This document shows positions 19,741-29,293 of a stretch of DNA of 64,000 bases, in pieces (positions within the stretch are counted from its first letter, which is position 1; each line of letters opens with the position of its first letter). The position numbers were made by a program, and so were the translations under genes. The DNA lies in contig CABXWB010000009.1 of assembly GCA_902515745.1 (NCBI GenBank), forward strand, positions 1-64,000. Reading direction: 5' to 3'. Source of the DNA: an uncultured Alphaproteobacteria bacterium. GTDB taxonomy: Bacteria; Pseudomonadota; Alphaproteobacteria; HIMB59; GCA-002718135. The notes beneath the pieces are model-generated. The model searched no databases and was not told where the DNA came from. It saw only the letters and a program-made list of their open reading frames with translations.

Positions 19741-20328
19741 TTAAAGAGTGCCTTTTGATGATGGTATGTTGTCTTTTCTTCTGTTATCTATTTCGACAGC
19801 TAATCTTAAACTTTTAGCAAAAGCTTTAAAGCATGATTCAATGATATGGTGATTGTTTTTTCCATAAAAGTTTTCAATATGTAAATTACATTTTGATTCA
19901 TTAGAAAAAGCTTTAAAAAATTCATGGAATAGCTCTGTGTCCATTTCGCCAATTTTTTTTAAACCAAGATTAACGTTCCAAACAAGCTCTGGTCTTCCAC
20001 TTAAATCAATAACACATCTTGATAAACATTCATCCATTGGAACATATGAAAAACCATATCTATTAATTCCTTTCTTATTATCCAATGCTTTGTTTATAGC
20101 TAAAGCAATTGCATAGGCTGTATCTTCAACTGAATGGTGGAGATCAACATTGGTATCTCCTTCACATTTCAAATCTACATCTATCAAACTATGATGTGAT
20201 AATAGTTCAAGCATATGGTCAAAAAAACCAATTTGCGTTGAAATTTTAGATTTACCAACACCATCTAAGTTAACTTCACAACTTATCTTGGTTTCTTTAG
20301 TATTTCTCTCAACTTTGCCTTTTCGCAT
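19741..20328 (-). CDS. hisB: Imidazoleglycerol-phosphate dehydratase
   Basis: Mn-dependent dehydratase, sixth step of histidine synthesis. Metal-binding histidine motifs are [13 protein letters not shown] and [12 protein letters not shown], repeated as HEFFKAF and [14 protein letters not shown]. At 195 residues it is the stand-alone dehydratase without a phosphatase domain. It is the first gene of this his operon and diverges from hslV over 81 bp. Confidence 0.97.
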   Translation of the reverse strand: MRKGKVERNTKETKISCEVNLDGVGKSKISTQIGFFDHMLELLSHHSLIDVDLKCEGDTNVDLHHSVEDTAYAIALAINKALDNKKGINRYGFSYVPMDECLSRCVIDLSGRPELVWNVNLGLKKIGEMDTELFHEFFKAFSNESKCNLHIENFYGKNNHHIIESCFKAFAKSLRLAVEIDNRRKDNIPSSKGTL

Positions 20329-20372
20329 TTTTGCCTAATATCAGTGAAATCTGATTTATTCTAGGTAAATTA

Positions 20373-20400
20373 CTTGATTAAAATAATTAAATAGCCATCT
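20373..20400 (+). promoter_or_regulatory. Sigma-32 (RpoH)-like promoter of hslV
   Basis: CTTGAT (20373-20378), a 16-bp spacer and CCATCT (20395-20400) match the dnaK promoter in both elements and spacing. The -10 ends only 9 bp before the hslV ATG, so a transcript from it would have almost no leader. That makes it less certain than the dnaK site. Confidence 0.42.
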
Positions 20401-20409
20401 TAAGAAATA

Positions 20410-20958
20410 ATGAAAAAAAATATTATTAAATCAACAACTATTGTGGGAATTAGAAAAGATAATCTTGTCGTAATTGCGGGTGATGGTCAAGCTAGTCTTG
20501 GTAATACTGTAATGAAATCCAATGTTAAAAAAATTAGAAGACTTGGGGTTGATGAGTCTGTAATTTCTGGTTTTGCAGGTTCTACAGCTGATGCGTTTGC
20601 TTTGTTCGAGAGATTAGAAGGTAAATTAGATCAATACAAAAACCAACTAAAAAGAGCTTGTGTAGAATTAGCTAAAGATTGGAGAACTGATAGATATCTT
20701 AGAAGATTGGAGGCAATGATGATCGTTGCTGATAAAGAGGTAAGTCTATTATTGTCTGGAACTGGAGATGTTATTGAATCAGACGATGGAATACTAGCTA
20801 TAGGATCAGGGGGTCCTTATGCAAATAGTGCAGCAAAAGCATTAATGAAAAATACAAAAATGAATGCAAAAGAAATTGCTGAAGAATCACTCAACATAGC
20901 CGCAGATATTTGTATTTATACAAATCATAATATTATTTCTGAAAGCATAGAACTTTAA
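20410..20958 (+). CDS. hslV: ATP-dependent protease HslV (ClpQ), peptidase subunit
   Basis: Proteasome-like Ntn hydrolase of the HslUV protease. After eight leader residues comes [11 protein letters not shown], where the first Thr (residue 9) becomes the catalytic N-terminal nucleophile after processing. [18 protein letters not shown] and [16 protein letters not shown] are diagnostic. Length 182. Only one base separates it from hslU. Confidence 0.97.
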   Translation: MKKNIIKSTTIVGIRKDNLVVIAGDGQASLGNTVMKSNVKKIRRLGVDESVISGFAGSTADAFALFERLEGKLDQYKNQLKRACVELAKDWRTDRYLRRLEAMMIVADKEVSLLLSGTGDVIESDDGILAIGSGGPYANSAAKALMKNTKMNAKEIAEESLNIAADICIYTNHNIISESIEL

Positions 20959-20959
20959 A

Positions 20960-22273
20960 ATGGAATCAAGTTTTAGCCCAAGAGAAATTGTTTCTGAATT
21001 AGATAAATTCATAATTGGTCAAAACAGAGCAAAAAGGGCAGTAGCTGTTGCGTTAAGAAATAGATGGAGAAGGAAACAGCTTGATGATTCTTTAAAAGAG
21101 GAAATTGTACCAAAGAATATTTTAATGGTTGGTCCTACTGGTTGTGGAAAGACAGAAATTTCAAGAAGGCTTGCTAAATTAGCAAATGCACCTTTTGTAA
21201 AAGTTGAAGCGACGAAATTTACAGAGGTTGGCTATGTTGGAAGAGATGTTGAGCAAATTATAAGAGATTTAGTTGAAATCAGTATTACAAAAACAAAAAT
21301 ACAAATGGGGCAGGAAGTAAAAGCAAAGGCAGAAAAAAATGCAGAAGAGAGAATACTAGATGTTTTGGTTTCTAAAAGTTCTACCCCTGCCACTCGCGAT
21401 AATTTTAGAAAAAAACTTAGATCTGGTGAATTAAATGACAACGAGGTTGAAATTCCAGTTTCAGCAAATGCAAATTTAAATTTACCAACTATGGATATAC
21501 CTGGTATGCCTGGTTCTCAAATGGGTATGATTAATTTAGGAGATGTGTTTGGAAAAGGTTTTGGAAATCAGAAAAAAATGAAAAAAATGAGTGTTAAAGA
21601 CTCTCATGCGTACTTATTAAATGAAGAAACTGAAAAACTTTTGGATAAAGATAAAATAAACTCAAGAGCTCTCGAAGATGTTGAACAAAATGGAATTGTT
21701 TTCATAGATGAAATAGATAAAATCACCTCTAGAGCTGAAAGAAGTGGTGCGGATGTTTCAAGAGAGGGTGTTCAAAGAGATTTATTGCCTTTAATAGAAG
21801 GGACAGCCGTTACAACTAAATATGGTGTTGTAAAAACAGACTATATTTTATTTATAGCCTCAGGCGCTTTTCATTTATCAAAACCATCAGATATGCTTCC
21901 AGAACTTCAGGGAAGATTACCAATAAGAGTGGAGCTTGATAGTTTAAGTAAAAAAGATTTTAAACTTATTCTGACAGAAACACAAAATAGTCTAATTAAA
22001 CAATATCAAGGACTTCTTGGAACAGAAAAAGTAGATTTAAAATTTGAAGAAGATGGGATCGATTCAATAGCATCTCTATCAACTGAAATTAATCAAAATG
22101 TTGAAAATATAGGTGCTAGAAGATTGCACACAGTTATGGAAAAGTTATTAGAGGAGGTAAGTTATACTGCCTCAGATATTGGGCCTACAGAAATTATAAT
22201 TAATAAAGAATATGTTGAAAATAGCCTAGGAGAACTTATTAAAAGTCAGGACTTATCTAAGTTTATATTGTAA
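20960..22273 (+). CDS. hslU: HslU (ClpY), ATPase subunit of HslUV
   Basis: AAA+ unfoldase that feeds HslV. Walker A is GPTGCGKT at residues 58-65, Walker B is [10 protein letters not shown], and an intermediate domain lies between them. The C-terminal tail (DLSKFIL) matches the HslV-docking peptide. Length 437 is usual. Operon with hslV; downstream PAP2 gene begins after 29 bp. Confidence 0.98.
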   Translation: MESSFSPREIVSELDKFIIGQNRAKRAVAVALRNRWRRKQLDDSLKEEIVPKNILMVGPTGCGKTEISRRLAKLANAPFVKVEATKFTEVGYVGRDVEQIIRDLVEISITKTKIQMGQEVKAKAEKNAEERILDVLVSKSSTPATRDNFRKKLRSGELNDNEVEIPVSANANLNLPTMDIPGMPGSQMGMINLGDVFGKGFGNQKKMKKMSVKDSHAYLLNEETEKLLDKDKINSRALEDVEQNGIVFIDEIDKITSRAERSGADVSREGVQRDLLPLIEGTAVTTKYGVVKTDYILFIASGAFHLSKPSDMLPELQGRLPIRVELDSLSKKDFKLILTETQNSLIKQYQGLLGTEKVDLKFEEDGIDSIASLSTEINQNVENIGARRLHTVMEKLLEEVSYTASDIGPTEIIINKEYVENSLGELIKSQDLSKFIL

Positions 22274-22302
22274 AGCTCATTAAATTTTTTAATAAATATA
22301 AA

Positions 22303-23637
22303 ATGAGTATTTTAAATAAAATCAAATATGAATTACTTATTTTACTTTTACTTACCATAAGTATATTTTTTTCGTTTGATACAGACTTTTGGTTTTATAG
22401 TTATTTTCTTGATATAAATAAAAGTTTTAACGGTGTTTTTCTTAAAGAATTTTTTATAGGCATAACAAAGTTAGGGGGTTCATCTTGGTATTTTGCTATT
22501 TCATTTATTGGATTTATAGTTTTCTACCTAAATAATAAACTTCAAATAATTAAATTTAAAAAATCAAATAAGTTAATCAATTTTTTTATTTCTTCTTTTT
22601 TTTATATTTTAACAGTTGGAATTATTACTCAAATTTTAAAACATATTATAGGAAGGCCGAGACCAAATTACACTGATTTTGAAAATACTTTTGATTTTAA
22701 TTTTTTTACTTTTGAGTCAGGTTTTCACTCTTTTCCTTCTGGCCACTCTTCAACAATTTTTATTGTTTGTTTTATTATGATTGCTGCTTTTCCAAAATTA
22801 AAATATTTTTTTTACATCTTAGCAACAATTGTTGCTCTAAGCAGGGTTGTTGTAGGGGCACACTTTTTTACTGATGTAGTTGCAGGGGCAGTATTAGCGC
22901 TAATATTATTTAAGGTTTTAAATATTTTATTTGAAAAAAAATATAATCACTACAAATTTTCAAATTTGGTTTCTGAGAAAAATTCAGAAATTTATTATTA
23001 TGTTTTATTTTTGTTTATCAGTTGCCTGTTTATTACTGCATCACCCTCTTTAGACTTATATATTTCTTCGTTATTTTATCTTGGAGACTCTCAGTTTTTA
23101 GTTAATACCCATTATTACATCTCAATATTTTTTAGAGAAGTGTTGTTACCTTTTATTCTTCTTTACATATTGTTTTTACCTGTTGTTAACCGTTTTACTA
23201 AAATTGATAAGATTTTTTTTAATTATAAATTTTCTGTCAAAGAAATATTTTTATTGTGGGGATCTCAAATTATAATTGTGTTAATATTTGTAAACCTTGT
23301 TCTAAAGAATTTTTGGGGTAGGGCGAGACCAAATGATGTATTAGAATTAGGTGGTAAAGAAATTTTTTCACCCTGGTATGAAATGAGTAACGCTTGTATA
23401 ACTAATTGTTCTTTTGTTTCGGGTGATGCGTCAGTTGGATTTTCAATTATAATTTTATATTTAATTACAAAAAAAATATTTTTTTTATATGCAAGTATTA
23501 TTGCAGGCTTTGTGTTGGGGTTAGTTCGAATATTAGCGGGAGGCCATTTTTTAAGTGACATTTTTTTTGCTGGTTTTTTTGTTGTTATTTTAAATATAAT
23601 TTTGTTTGAATTGTATAAAAAATACTATGCTAAATAA
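22303..23637 (+). CDS. Tandem PAP2-family membrane phosphatase (two fused domains)
   Basis: Polytopic protein with two complete PAP2 phosphatase domains in one chain. The first has GRPRP (117-121), PSGH (145-148) and SRVVVGAHFFTD (Arg181, His187). The second has GRARP (339-343), SGDAS (373-377) and VRILAGGHFLSD (Arg409, His415). In the second domain the His of PSGH is replaced by Asp, so its activity may differ or be lost. PAP2 enzymes dephosphorylate isoprenoid or lipid phosphates, including lipid A. It is followed immediately by a GT39 transferase, pointing to envelope lipid modification. Confidence 0.88.
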   Translation: MSILNKIKYELLILLLLTISIFFSFDTDFWFYSYFLDINKSFNGVFLKEFFIGITKLGGSSWYFAISFIGFIVFYLNNKLQIIKFKKSNKLINFFISSFFYILTVGIITQILKHIIGRPRPNYTDFENTFDFNFFTFESGFHSFPSGHSSTIFIVCFIMIAAFPKLKYFFYILATIVALSRVVVGAHFFTDVVAGAVLALILFKVLNILFEKKYNHYKFSNLVSEKNSEIYYYVLFLFISCLFITASPSLDLYISSLFYLGDSQFLVNTHYYISIFFREVLLPFILLYILFLPVVNRFTKIDKIFFNYKFSVKEIFLLWGSQIIIVLIFVNLVLKNFWGRARPNDVLELGGKEIFSPWYEMSNACITNCSFVSGDASVGFSIIILYLITKKIFFLYASIIAGFVLGLVRILAGGHFLSDIFFAGFFVVILNIILFELYKKYYAK

Positions 23638-25012
23638 AATTCTACTGCCATCAGTTATTATTTTGCTTTTATTAAAGATAGTTGCGTTAAATTTTACCAC
23701 CTTTAATTTGTTTGGTGATGAAGCACAGTATTGGCTATGGTCTAAAAATATTGACTTTGGTTATTATTCAAAACCTCCTTTCTTGTCCTGGATAATAAGA
23801 GTTTATACAGAAATCTTAGGTAGTAGTTTTATTTCATTAAAACTTCTCCCATCACTTGTTTATTTATTAATTGCTTGGAGCATTTATAATCTTTTAATTA
23901 ATGCTGGATTAAATAAAAAAGACTCATTGGCAGGTTGTTTAATTTTTTTATTTATACCTGCTGTTTCTTTTTCATCTTTTATAATTAGTACTGATCTTTT
24001 TTTACTACTATTTTGGACGCTTTCACTCAATCAATTAATTAAAATTAATATTGAACAGAGTTTAAAAAATTTCATATTATTAGGCATTTTTCTAGGGCTG
24101 GGTTTTTTATCAAAATATGCGGTTATATATTTTGTAATTTGTTTATTTCTCTTAATTTTACTTGATCAAAGATTTAGAAAGGTTTTTTTAGACAATTTAT
24201 CAGGCTTTGGTTTAACTTTTTTATCTGTATCTATAATTATCATACCAAATATCATTTGGAATTTTAATAATGATTGGATAACTCTTCAACATACTTCAGA
24301 TAACGCAAATTTATCAAATATTGAAATAGATTTCATTAGGGGCTTAGAATTTTTGTTAATTCAAGTTTTAATGTTAGGCCCATTTATAGTTTTGGGTGGA
24401 TTGTTTGGGTTTAATAAATGGGATTATATTCAAAAAATTTTTCTGATATTTTCTGTCCCTATAATTTTAATTGTTTTTGTAGAGGCTGTTATTGTCAGAG
24501 CTAATGCAAATTGGGCAGCTCCTGCTTTAGTTTCTTTGTTTGCTCTTTTATATATAAGAATTAATAATTCTTTTTTAAAAATAGCTAATTTCACGTTTAA
24601 TTTTACTGTCTGTTTTATTTTTTTTATAATGATTGGAATGAGTTATCCCTCTAAAATTTTTGACCGAATAAATGGTATAAATGATTATGTGCTAAAAATT
24701 TACGGTAAATCTTCAAATAGTTCTATAAAAAGTATAGTGGTTTCAGATCGGCTTTTATTTTCAAGTTTTAATTTTGAATTAAGAGATAAGGATATTAATT
24801 TCTATATGCCACATAAAGAAGGAGATGAAATAACTAACCACTTTAAAATAGCTTCTCCTCTCAGTAAAAATGTAAATGAGAACTTTACTTTAATTGGAAG
24901 CCCTTCAGATATAAATTATTTAGAGAATAAATATAATATACTTAAAATAAATTCACCTGATCAGAAATTTACAAAAAGAAAACTTGATGTTTACGAGGTT
25001 ATATTTGAATAA
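23627..25012 (+). CDS. GT39-type membrane glycosyltransferase (ArnT/PMT-like)
   Basis: Integral membrane glycosyltransferase using a polyprenyl-phosphate sugar donor. The signature acidic motif GDEAQYWLW (Asp31-Glu32) in the first periplasmic loop, followed by YSKPPFLSWI, is typical of ArnT-like enzymes; later come many transmembrane helices and RANANWAAPA. Start chosen at the ATG at 23627, overlapping the PAP2 gene by 11 bp; an upstream in-frame ATG at 23606 lies deeper inside that gene. Lipid A or another surface glycan is the likely acceptor (inference). Confidence 0.87.
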   Translation: MLNKILLPSVIILLLLKIVALNFTTFNLFGDEAQYWLWSKNIDFGYYSKPPFLSWIIRVYTEILGSSFISLKLLPSLVYLLIAWSIYNLLINAGLNKKDSLAGCLIFLFIPAVSFSSFIISTDLFLLLFWTLSLNQLIKINIEQSLKNFILLGIFLGLGFLSKYAVIYFVICLFLLILLDQRFRKVFLDNLSGFGLTFLSVSIIIIPNIIWNFNNDWITLQHTSDNANLSNIEIDFIRGLEFLLIQVLMLGPFIVLGGLFGFNKWDYIQKIFLIFSVPIILIVFVEAVIVRANANWAAPALVSLFALLYIRINNSFLKIANFTFNFTVCFIFFIMIGMSYPSKIFDRINGINDYVLKIYGKSSNSSIKSIVVSDRLLFSSFNFELRDKDINFYMPHKEGDEITNHFKIASPLSKNVNENFTLIGSPSDINYLENKYNILKINSPDQKFTKRKLDVYEVIFE

Positions 25013-25658
25013 ACTTATAGTCTTTTTTGTTATATTTTTAGTTAACACATCTTATGCAAATAATTTTAATGCGGAATATAAAGTCAGCACAACTGGAATT
25101 AAAATTGGTCATCTTAGTTGGACATTAAATATTGGTGATAATTTTTATCAAACAGAAATTACTTTAAAAAACTCTGGTATTTTTTCACCTCTATATAAAT
25201 TTGAAGGAAGTTATCTTTCAGTTGGGGTTATTGATAAGAACATATTCAAAACCCAGAATTATGAACAATTTTGGAAAACCAAAAAGAAAACAAAAATAGT
25301 TAAAATGTCTTTTGATGATTATTTAGTTGAATTAAAACAAGAGCCTACAGAAAAAGAGCTAGCTAGAGTAAACTTAAGAAATTTATATTTATATTTTGAC
25401 CCAATCACCTCTTTTATAAATATTTTAAATGGGGAAGATGAGGCAAAAACTATTGATGGGAGAAGAATTTATAGACTTAAAAAAGATAAAGGTGAGGATG
25501 GAAATATAATTTTAAAAATTGAAGATTACATAAATATTTGGGCTGATCATAAAAGGAATGATTTGAAAAAGATTGAATTTTTAATTGAAGATGATCTTCT
25601 TCCATATGAAATTTTAATTCATTTTAAAGAAAGAGTGTTTAGATTAGAAAGAGTTTAA
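24987..25658 (+). CDS. DUF3108-type periplasmic protein
   Basis: Exported protein of about 223 residues: hydrophobic signal peptide ending near TSYA, then a beta-rich domain beginning NFNAEYKVSTTGIKIGHLSW, typical of the DUF3108 family of envelope proteins with unknown function. I start at the ATG at 24987, with TTG at 24984 or 25005 as alternatives. It overlaps the 3' end of the GT39 gene, so the PAP2-GT39-DUF3108 trio is one transcription unit. It converges on smr with a 4-bp overlap. Confidence 0.72.
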   Translation: MFTRLYLNKLIVFFVIFLVNTSYANNFNAEYKVSTTGIKIGHLSWTLNIGDNFYQTEITLKNSGIFSPLYKFEGSYLSVGVIDKNIFKTQNYEQFWKTKKKTKIVKMSFDDYLVELKQEPTEKELARVNLRNLYLYFDPITSFINILNGEDEAKTIDGRRIYRLKKDKGEDGNIILKIEDYINIWADHKRNDLKKIEFLIEDDLLPYEILIHFKERVFRLERV

Positions 25659-26194
25659 AGCCTTTTTTTTCTTAAATAGACAAAAAGAGCCCCGTCGCCC
25701 CCGTGCTCAAAACCTGCGTCTTGATATGTTAGGATATATTTCTTAAGATCTTCTTCGTTTATCCAGCTTATTATTGAGTTTTTAATCTTTCCATAGAAAA
25801 GTTTAGGGTTTATGTCTTGCTCATTTTCAATTTTTTTATGAACACCCTTTCCAGTAATTATAAGCAAACATCTTTTATTCTTGCTATAATTTTTTTTAAC
25901 CTCACTAATAAATTTTTCCTGTGCTTCGACTAAACCGTATCCGTGGAGATCAATTCTTCTATCTATATTAATTTTTCCCCGTTTAAGCTCCTTATTAATC
26001 TCACCAAATGATAGTTTAAATTCTGAGCTACTAACTTTGTGTTCACTTATTGTTTTTTTGCTTGTATTTTTAGTATTATTTTTTTTATCTAATTTTACAT
26101 TTTTTTTATTAATTGTTTTCGTTTTAATTATGGTGGCATCTTTTTTAAAAGGTTTTACACCCTTCATATTTTTTAGAAAAAAATCTTCTTCCAT
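25655..26194 (-). CDS. Smr-domain protein (MutS2 C-terminal-like nuclease domain)
   Basis: The basic, low-complexity N-terminal half (about residues 1-75, rich in Lys, Asn and Thr) is followed by an Smr domain with the three signature motifs: RRIDLHGYGLVEAQ, LIITGKGVHK and HGGDGALFVYLRK. Smr domains bind or nick nucleic acids. Position next to the lysozyme and timA genes follows the alphaproteobacterial timA-mltA-smr order. Overlaps the lysozyme stop by one base. Confidence 0.9.
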   Translation of the reverse strand: MEEDFFLKNMKGVKPFKKDATIIKTKTINKKNVKLDKKNNTKNTSKKTISEHKVSSSEFKLSFGEINKELKRGKINIDRRIDLHGYGLVEAQEKFISEVKKNYSKNKRCLLIITGKGVHKKIENEQDINPKLFYGKIKNSIISWINEEDLKKYILTYQDAGFEHGGDGALFVYLRKKRL

Positions 26195-26622
26195 TATTTT
26201 TTTGTATAGTTTTTAATTAAATTTTTTACCCTTTCAGGTGTTTGCGAATTCCACAAGCTGTCTAACATCTCTAGTGATGCCATGAATTTTTGTTTTTTGT
26301 TTAAAAAATAAAGCATTTTCTTAAATTTAGAGACGCCTTTTGCTCCAAGTTGAAAAATCATTTCTATTAATAACTCCTTCTCTGAAGTTGTGTGGTCTTT
26401 TTTAAAAAATTTTTTTTTGTATTGTTCGTGCGCTTTTTTAAAGTCTATCTCAAACAATTCTTCAAAATATTTTTTTTTAAATTTTTTAATGTAATATTTA
26501 TTTTCTTTTTCTGTAATAAGATGACCATAACCAATAGTATAAAATCCTAATTGATCTTGATAAGGCTTGTCAGAATAACCCTCGTTTTTTTTAATTCGGT
26601 CTTTGAGTTCTTTAAAAGACAA
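26194..26622 (-). CDS. T4-type lysozyme (GH24) without a signal peptide
   Basis: 142-residue muramidase. The catalytic Glu14, Asp23 and Thr29 (NEGYSDKPYQDQLGFYTIGY) have the same spacing as Glu11, Asp20 and Thr26 of phage T4 lysozyme. GH24 enzymes cut peptidoglycan between MurNAc and GlcNAc. No signal peptide is visible, as in holin-dependent phage endolysins, yet no other phage gene is nearby. It occupies the slot usually held by mltA (lytic transglycosylase) between timA and smr, so it may be a domesticated replacement. Overlaps smr by one base and follows timA by 3 bp. Confidence 0.85.
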   Translation of the reverse strand: MSFKELKDRIKKNEGYSDKPYQDQLGFYTIGYGHLITEKENKYYIKKFKKKYFEELFEIDFKKAHEQYKKKFFKKDHTTSEKELLIEMIFQLGAKGVSKFKKMLYFLNKKQKFMASLEMLDSLWNSQTPERVKNLIKNYTKK

Positions 26623-26625
26623 ATA

Positions 26626-27207
26626 TTAAGTTTGGGTTAATATCCATATAGGACTGGAAGAGTTAACTGGTTTTTCAAAAGTCCAAGTGTCTTTATTTTT
26701 AACAATAGAGCCTTCATCATTATTTAACATCTGTTCACTAATAAAATTGACCGATATTGATATTGTGTCATTTTCTACTTTCGCATCTGCAATGCCATCT
26801 ACAATAAGAGAATAAAATTGTGATTCTGGATTGTTTGTTTTTTCATCAATCGCTTTTTCAAAAGCAGAGTAAACATCTTTGGAGACAAGATTTTTTAGTG
26901 TTTTTTTATCTCCATTGTTGAAAGATGAAATTATAATTTCAAAAGCTTTCTTAGCACCATCTAGAAACTCTCTGTGATTAAAATTATTTACTTTTTTATA
27001 TACAACTTCAAGCTTTGTCTCATTATCCATTAGTGATGGTATTTTTTGAACATCTTCTTGTTTTTTGGTTTCTTGAGGTTTTGGTTCTGAAATATTTTTT
27101 TGAAATCCTGTTCTTTTCCCTAGAACACTCCTCAATCTATAAATAATAAATCCAGCAATAGCTGCAAAAATTATAATATCAAAAAATTGAAGGTCGCCGT
27201 AAATCAT
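26626..27207 (-). CDS. Tim44/TimA-like membrane-anchored protein
   Basis: N-terminal transmembrane helix (FFDIIIFAAIAGFIIYRL) then RSVLGKRTG and a linker, followed by a Tim44-like domain (about residues 75-190, beginning REFLDGAKKAFEIIISSFNNGDKKTLKNL). Known in alphaproteobacteria as TimA/Tim44-domain protein. Its location between dnaQ and smr is conserved. Function in bacteria is not well defined; an envelope or translocation role is proposed for the family. Confidence 0.88.
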   Translation of the reverse strand: MIYGDLQFFDIIIFAAIAGFIIYRLRSVLGKRTGFQKNISEPKPQETKKQEDVQKIPSLMDNETKLEVVYKKVNNFNHREFLDGAKKAFEIIISSFNNGDKKTLKNLVSKDVYSAFEKAIDEKTNNPESQFYSLIVDGIADAKVENDTISISVNFISEQMLNNDEGSIVKNKDTWTFEKPVNSSSPIWILTQT

Positions 27208-27237
27208 TTGATTTTAATATAATAACTTTTTTAAATA

Positions 27238-27912
27238 TTAATAGTTAAATTTTTTCCAAAGGGGGTTTTTTAGTTTTTTTAACATTTCTTTATGAGCAAG
27301 ATAATCTTCTTTATTAACTTCTATTATTTTGGTTTTTGTTTCGTTTTTGTTGTTAATTTGTGTGTTTTTTTCATCTTTGTTTGAGTTTAACTCCATAGAA
27401 AACTGCTTGCCCCCTCTCAACTCTAAATAAACCGCAGCTAGAAGTTGGGAGTCAAGTAAGGCTCCGTGAAATGATCTGTCTGATAAATCAATATTAAACC
27501 TTCTACACAAATAGTCGAGGTTAGCTATTCTTGTATTTAGAGCTTCTCTTGCAAGAGAAACGGTATCTACTATAGGATTATTTAAAGGAGATAGCCCTAA
27601 AATTGAGAGCTCATTATTTATAAACCCTAAATCAAATGATGCATTGTGAATTATCAATGTGTCATTTTTTAAAAAATTTAAGAGTTCTTTATGGTTTTCT
27701 TCAAATGGTTTTTGTTGATTAAGAAAATCATCTGAAAGGCCTACGATGTTCTTTGCTCCTTCACTTATGCTTTTATCTGGTTTGCAGTAAAATTGGAGTG
27801 TGTTTCCAGTTGGAACATAGTTTTTAAGCTCTACACAACCCACTTCTATTATTCTGTCACCGTCCTTATAATCAAGGCCCGTGGTTTCTGTATCAATTAC
27901 TATTTCTCTCAT
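27238..27912 (-). CDS. dnaQ: DNA polymerase III epsilon subunit (proofreading exonuclease)
   Basis: 3'-5' exonuclease of the replicase core. ExoI motif IDTETTGLD (Asp7, Glu9), ExoII LIIHNASFDLGFI and ExoIII SFHGALLDSQLLA are all present. Length 224 is usual. It is downstream of coaE with an 8-bp gap in the leftward maf-aroE-coaE-dnaQ run that in alphaproteobacteria flanks oriC. Confidence 0.96.
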   Translation of the reverse strand: MREIVIDTETTGLDYKDGDRIIEVGCVELKNYVPTGNTLQFYCKPDKSISEGAKNIVGLSDDFLNQQKPFEENHKELLNFLKNDTLIIHNASFDLGFINNELSILGLSPLNNPIVDTVSLAREALNTRIANLDYLCRRFNIDLSDRSFHGALLDSQLLAAVYLELRGGKQFSMELNSNKDEKNTQINNKNETKTKIIEVNKEDYLAHKEMLKKLKNPLWKKFNY

Positions 27913-27920
27913 TGTTTTAA

Positions 27921-28511
27921 CTAAAGTTTACTTATTAGTTTATTAATCTTAATTTTATAATCTTTTAATGTCGAGTTGTTATAAATAACATAATCAGATT
28001 TCTTTTTTCTTATAACATCTGATGTTTGAGATCGAGTTATATTCTTAAATTGGTTTTCAGTCATTTTTCTCGTTTTTTTTAATCTTTTTAATCTTAATTG
28101 TTTGGAGGCTATTATCGATATTACTTTGTTGAACTGTTTCTCTAAATTGTTTTCAAACAATAATGGTATATCAATAAAAATCAATTTTGTTTTTTTTTGT
28201 TTTTCTTTTTTTATAAAATCAGACCTTTTTTTTCTAACTATTTTAAATATGTATAACTCAAGCTTTTTTCTTATCTGTTTATTTTCAAAAATAATCCTTG
28301 ATATAATTTTTTTATCTATGTTTTTTTTTGAAATGGACTTAGACAAACCTATGGTGCGTAAATAAGTAACAAATTTTTTTTCAGGGTTTTTATATATTTT
28401 GGCCACCTGCTCATCTGAGCTGTGAATTTTAAAACCTTTTTCTTTTAATTTACTACAAAAAGTGGATTTACCCGATCCTATGCCGCCTGTTATTGCTATT
28501 GTTTTTGTCAT
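27921..28511 (-). CDS. coaE: Dephospho-CoA kinase
   Basis: Last step of coenzyme A synthesis. P-loop GGIGSGKS is at residues 9-16 from the ATG at 28509-28511, followed by KLKEKGFKIHSSDE and FIDIPLLFENN. The C-terminal half is very lysine-rich. The ATG overlaps the aroE stop by one base (TGATG); TTG at 28512-28514 is a less likely start. Confidence 0.94.
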   Translation of the reverse strand: MTKTIAITGGIGSGKSTFCSKLKEKGFKIHSSDEQVAKIYKNPEKKFVTYLRTIGLSKSISKKNIDKKIISRIIFENKQIRKKLELYIFKIVRKKRSDFIKKEKQKKTKLIFIDIPLLFENNLEKQFNKVISIIASKQLRLKRLKKTRKMTENQFKNITRSQTSDVIRKKKSDYVIYNNSTLKDYKIKINKLISKL

Positions 28512-29293
28512 CAAATTTTTTTATAAATAGTGTTAAGCATTTTTCCATCTACAGATGGGTTTTTACCAAACCATATTTTAAAACACGGTTTGGCTTGTTC
28601 TATTAACATTGATATTCCATAAATCTTTTTATTCTTTGGAAACTGTTTGAGAAATGAAGTGTTTTTTGGGCTGTAAACAATATCGCTTACAATTGTGGAT
28701 TTGGTAATAAGTTTTAAGTGTTTTTTTAACATAGGGTTTATTGGTGTAGTATTAATTATTAAAAAAACTCCTTCAAGGTGTGTTTCAAGATCACTATATT
28801 TTTTTGTATACTCAGTGTTTTTTGAATACTTAATTTTTTTCTTAGATCTGTTGAAAATTAAAATATCCTTAAAACCCCTCTTCTTTAAAACATAGTGAAT
28901 GGCGTGTGATGCGCCTCCATAACCCAGAATAATAACTTTTCTGTTTTTGGTTTTTTTTATATTTGGTAGGGTTTTATAATATCCTGTCCAATCAGTATTG
29001 GTTCCGTTTATTGTTTTTTTATTTGTTACACAATTTACTGCACCAATTTTTTTTGCATGAGCGTCTATTTTGCCAAGATGTTTTATAATTTTGTTTTTAA
29101 ATGGAATGGTAACATTTAGACCAAGTGTATCTTTTTTTTCCAAAACATCTTTTATTTTATTATGAAAGTTATTTTCAGTAAGCTCTAAATACCCGTATCT
29201 TGCTTTAATGTTATATTTTTTAAACCAATAGTTAAATATCGTTGGTGAAAGACTTTTAGATACTTTGTTTCCAACTACGTAAAGTTTTTTCAT
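28511..29293 (-). CDS. aroE: Shikimate dehydrogenase
   Basis: NADPH-dependent reduction of 3-dehydroshikimate in aromatic amino acid synthesis. Substrate-binding motif SKSLSPTIFNYWF at the N-terminus, LNVTIPFK with the catalytic lysine, GAVNCV, NTDWTGY and the nucleotide-binding GYGGASHAI are present. Length 260. It overlaps maf by 4 bp and coaE by 1 bp. Confidence 0.95.
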   Translation of the reverse strand: MKKLYVVGNKVSKSLSPTIFNYWFKKYNIKARYGYLELTENNFHNKIKDVLEKKDTLGLNVTIPFKNKIIKHLGKIDAHAKKIGAVNCVTNKKTINGTNTDWTGYYKTLPNIKKTKNRKVIILGYGGASHAIHYVLKKRGFKDILIFNRSKKKIKYSKNTEYTKKYSDLETHLEGVFLIINTTPINPMLKKHLKLITKSTIVSDIVYSPKNTSFLKQFPKNKKIYGISMLIEQAKPCFKIWFGKNPSVDGKMLNTIYKKI

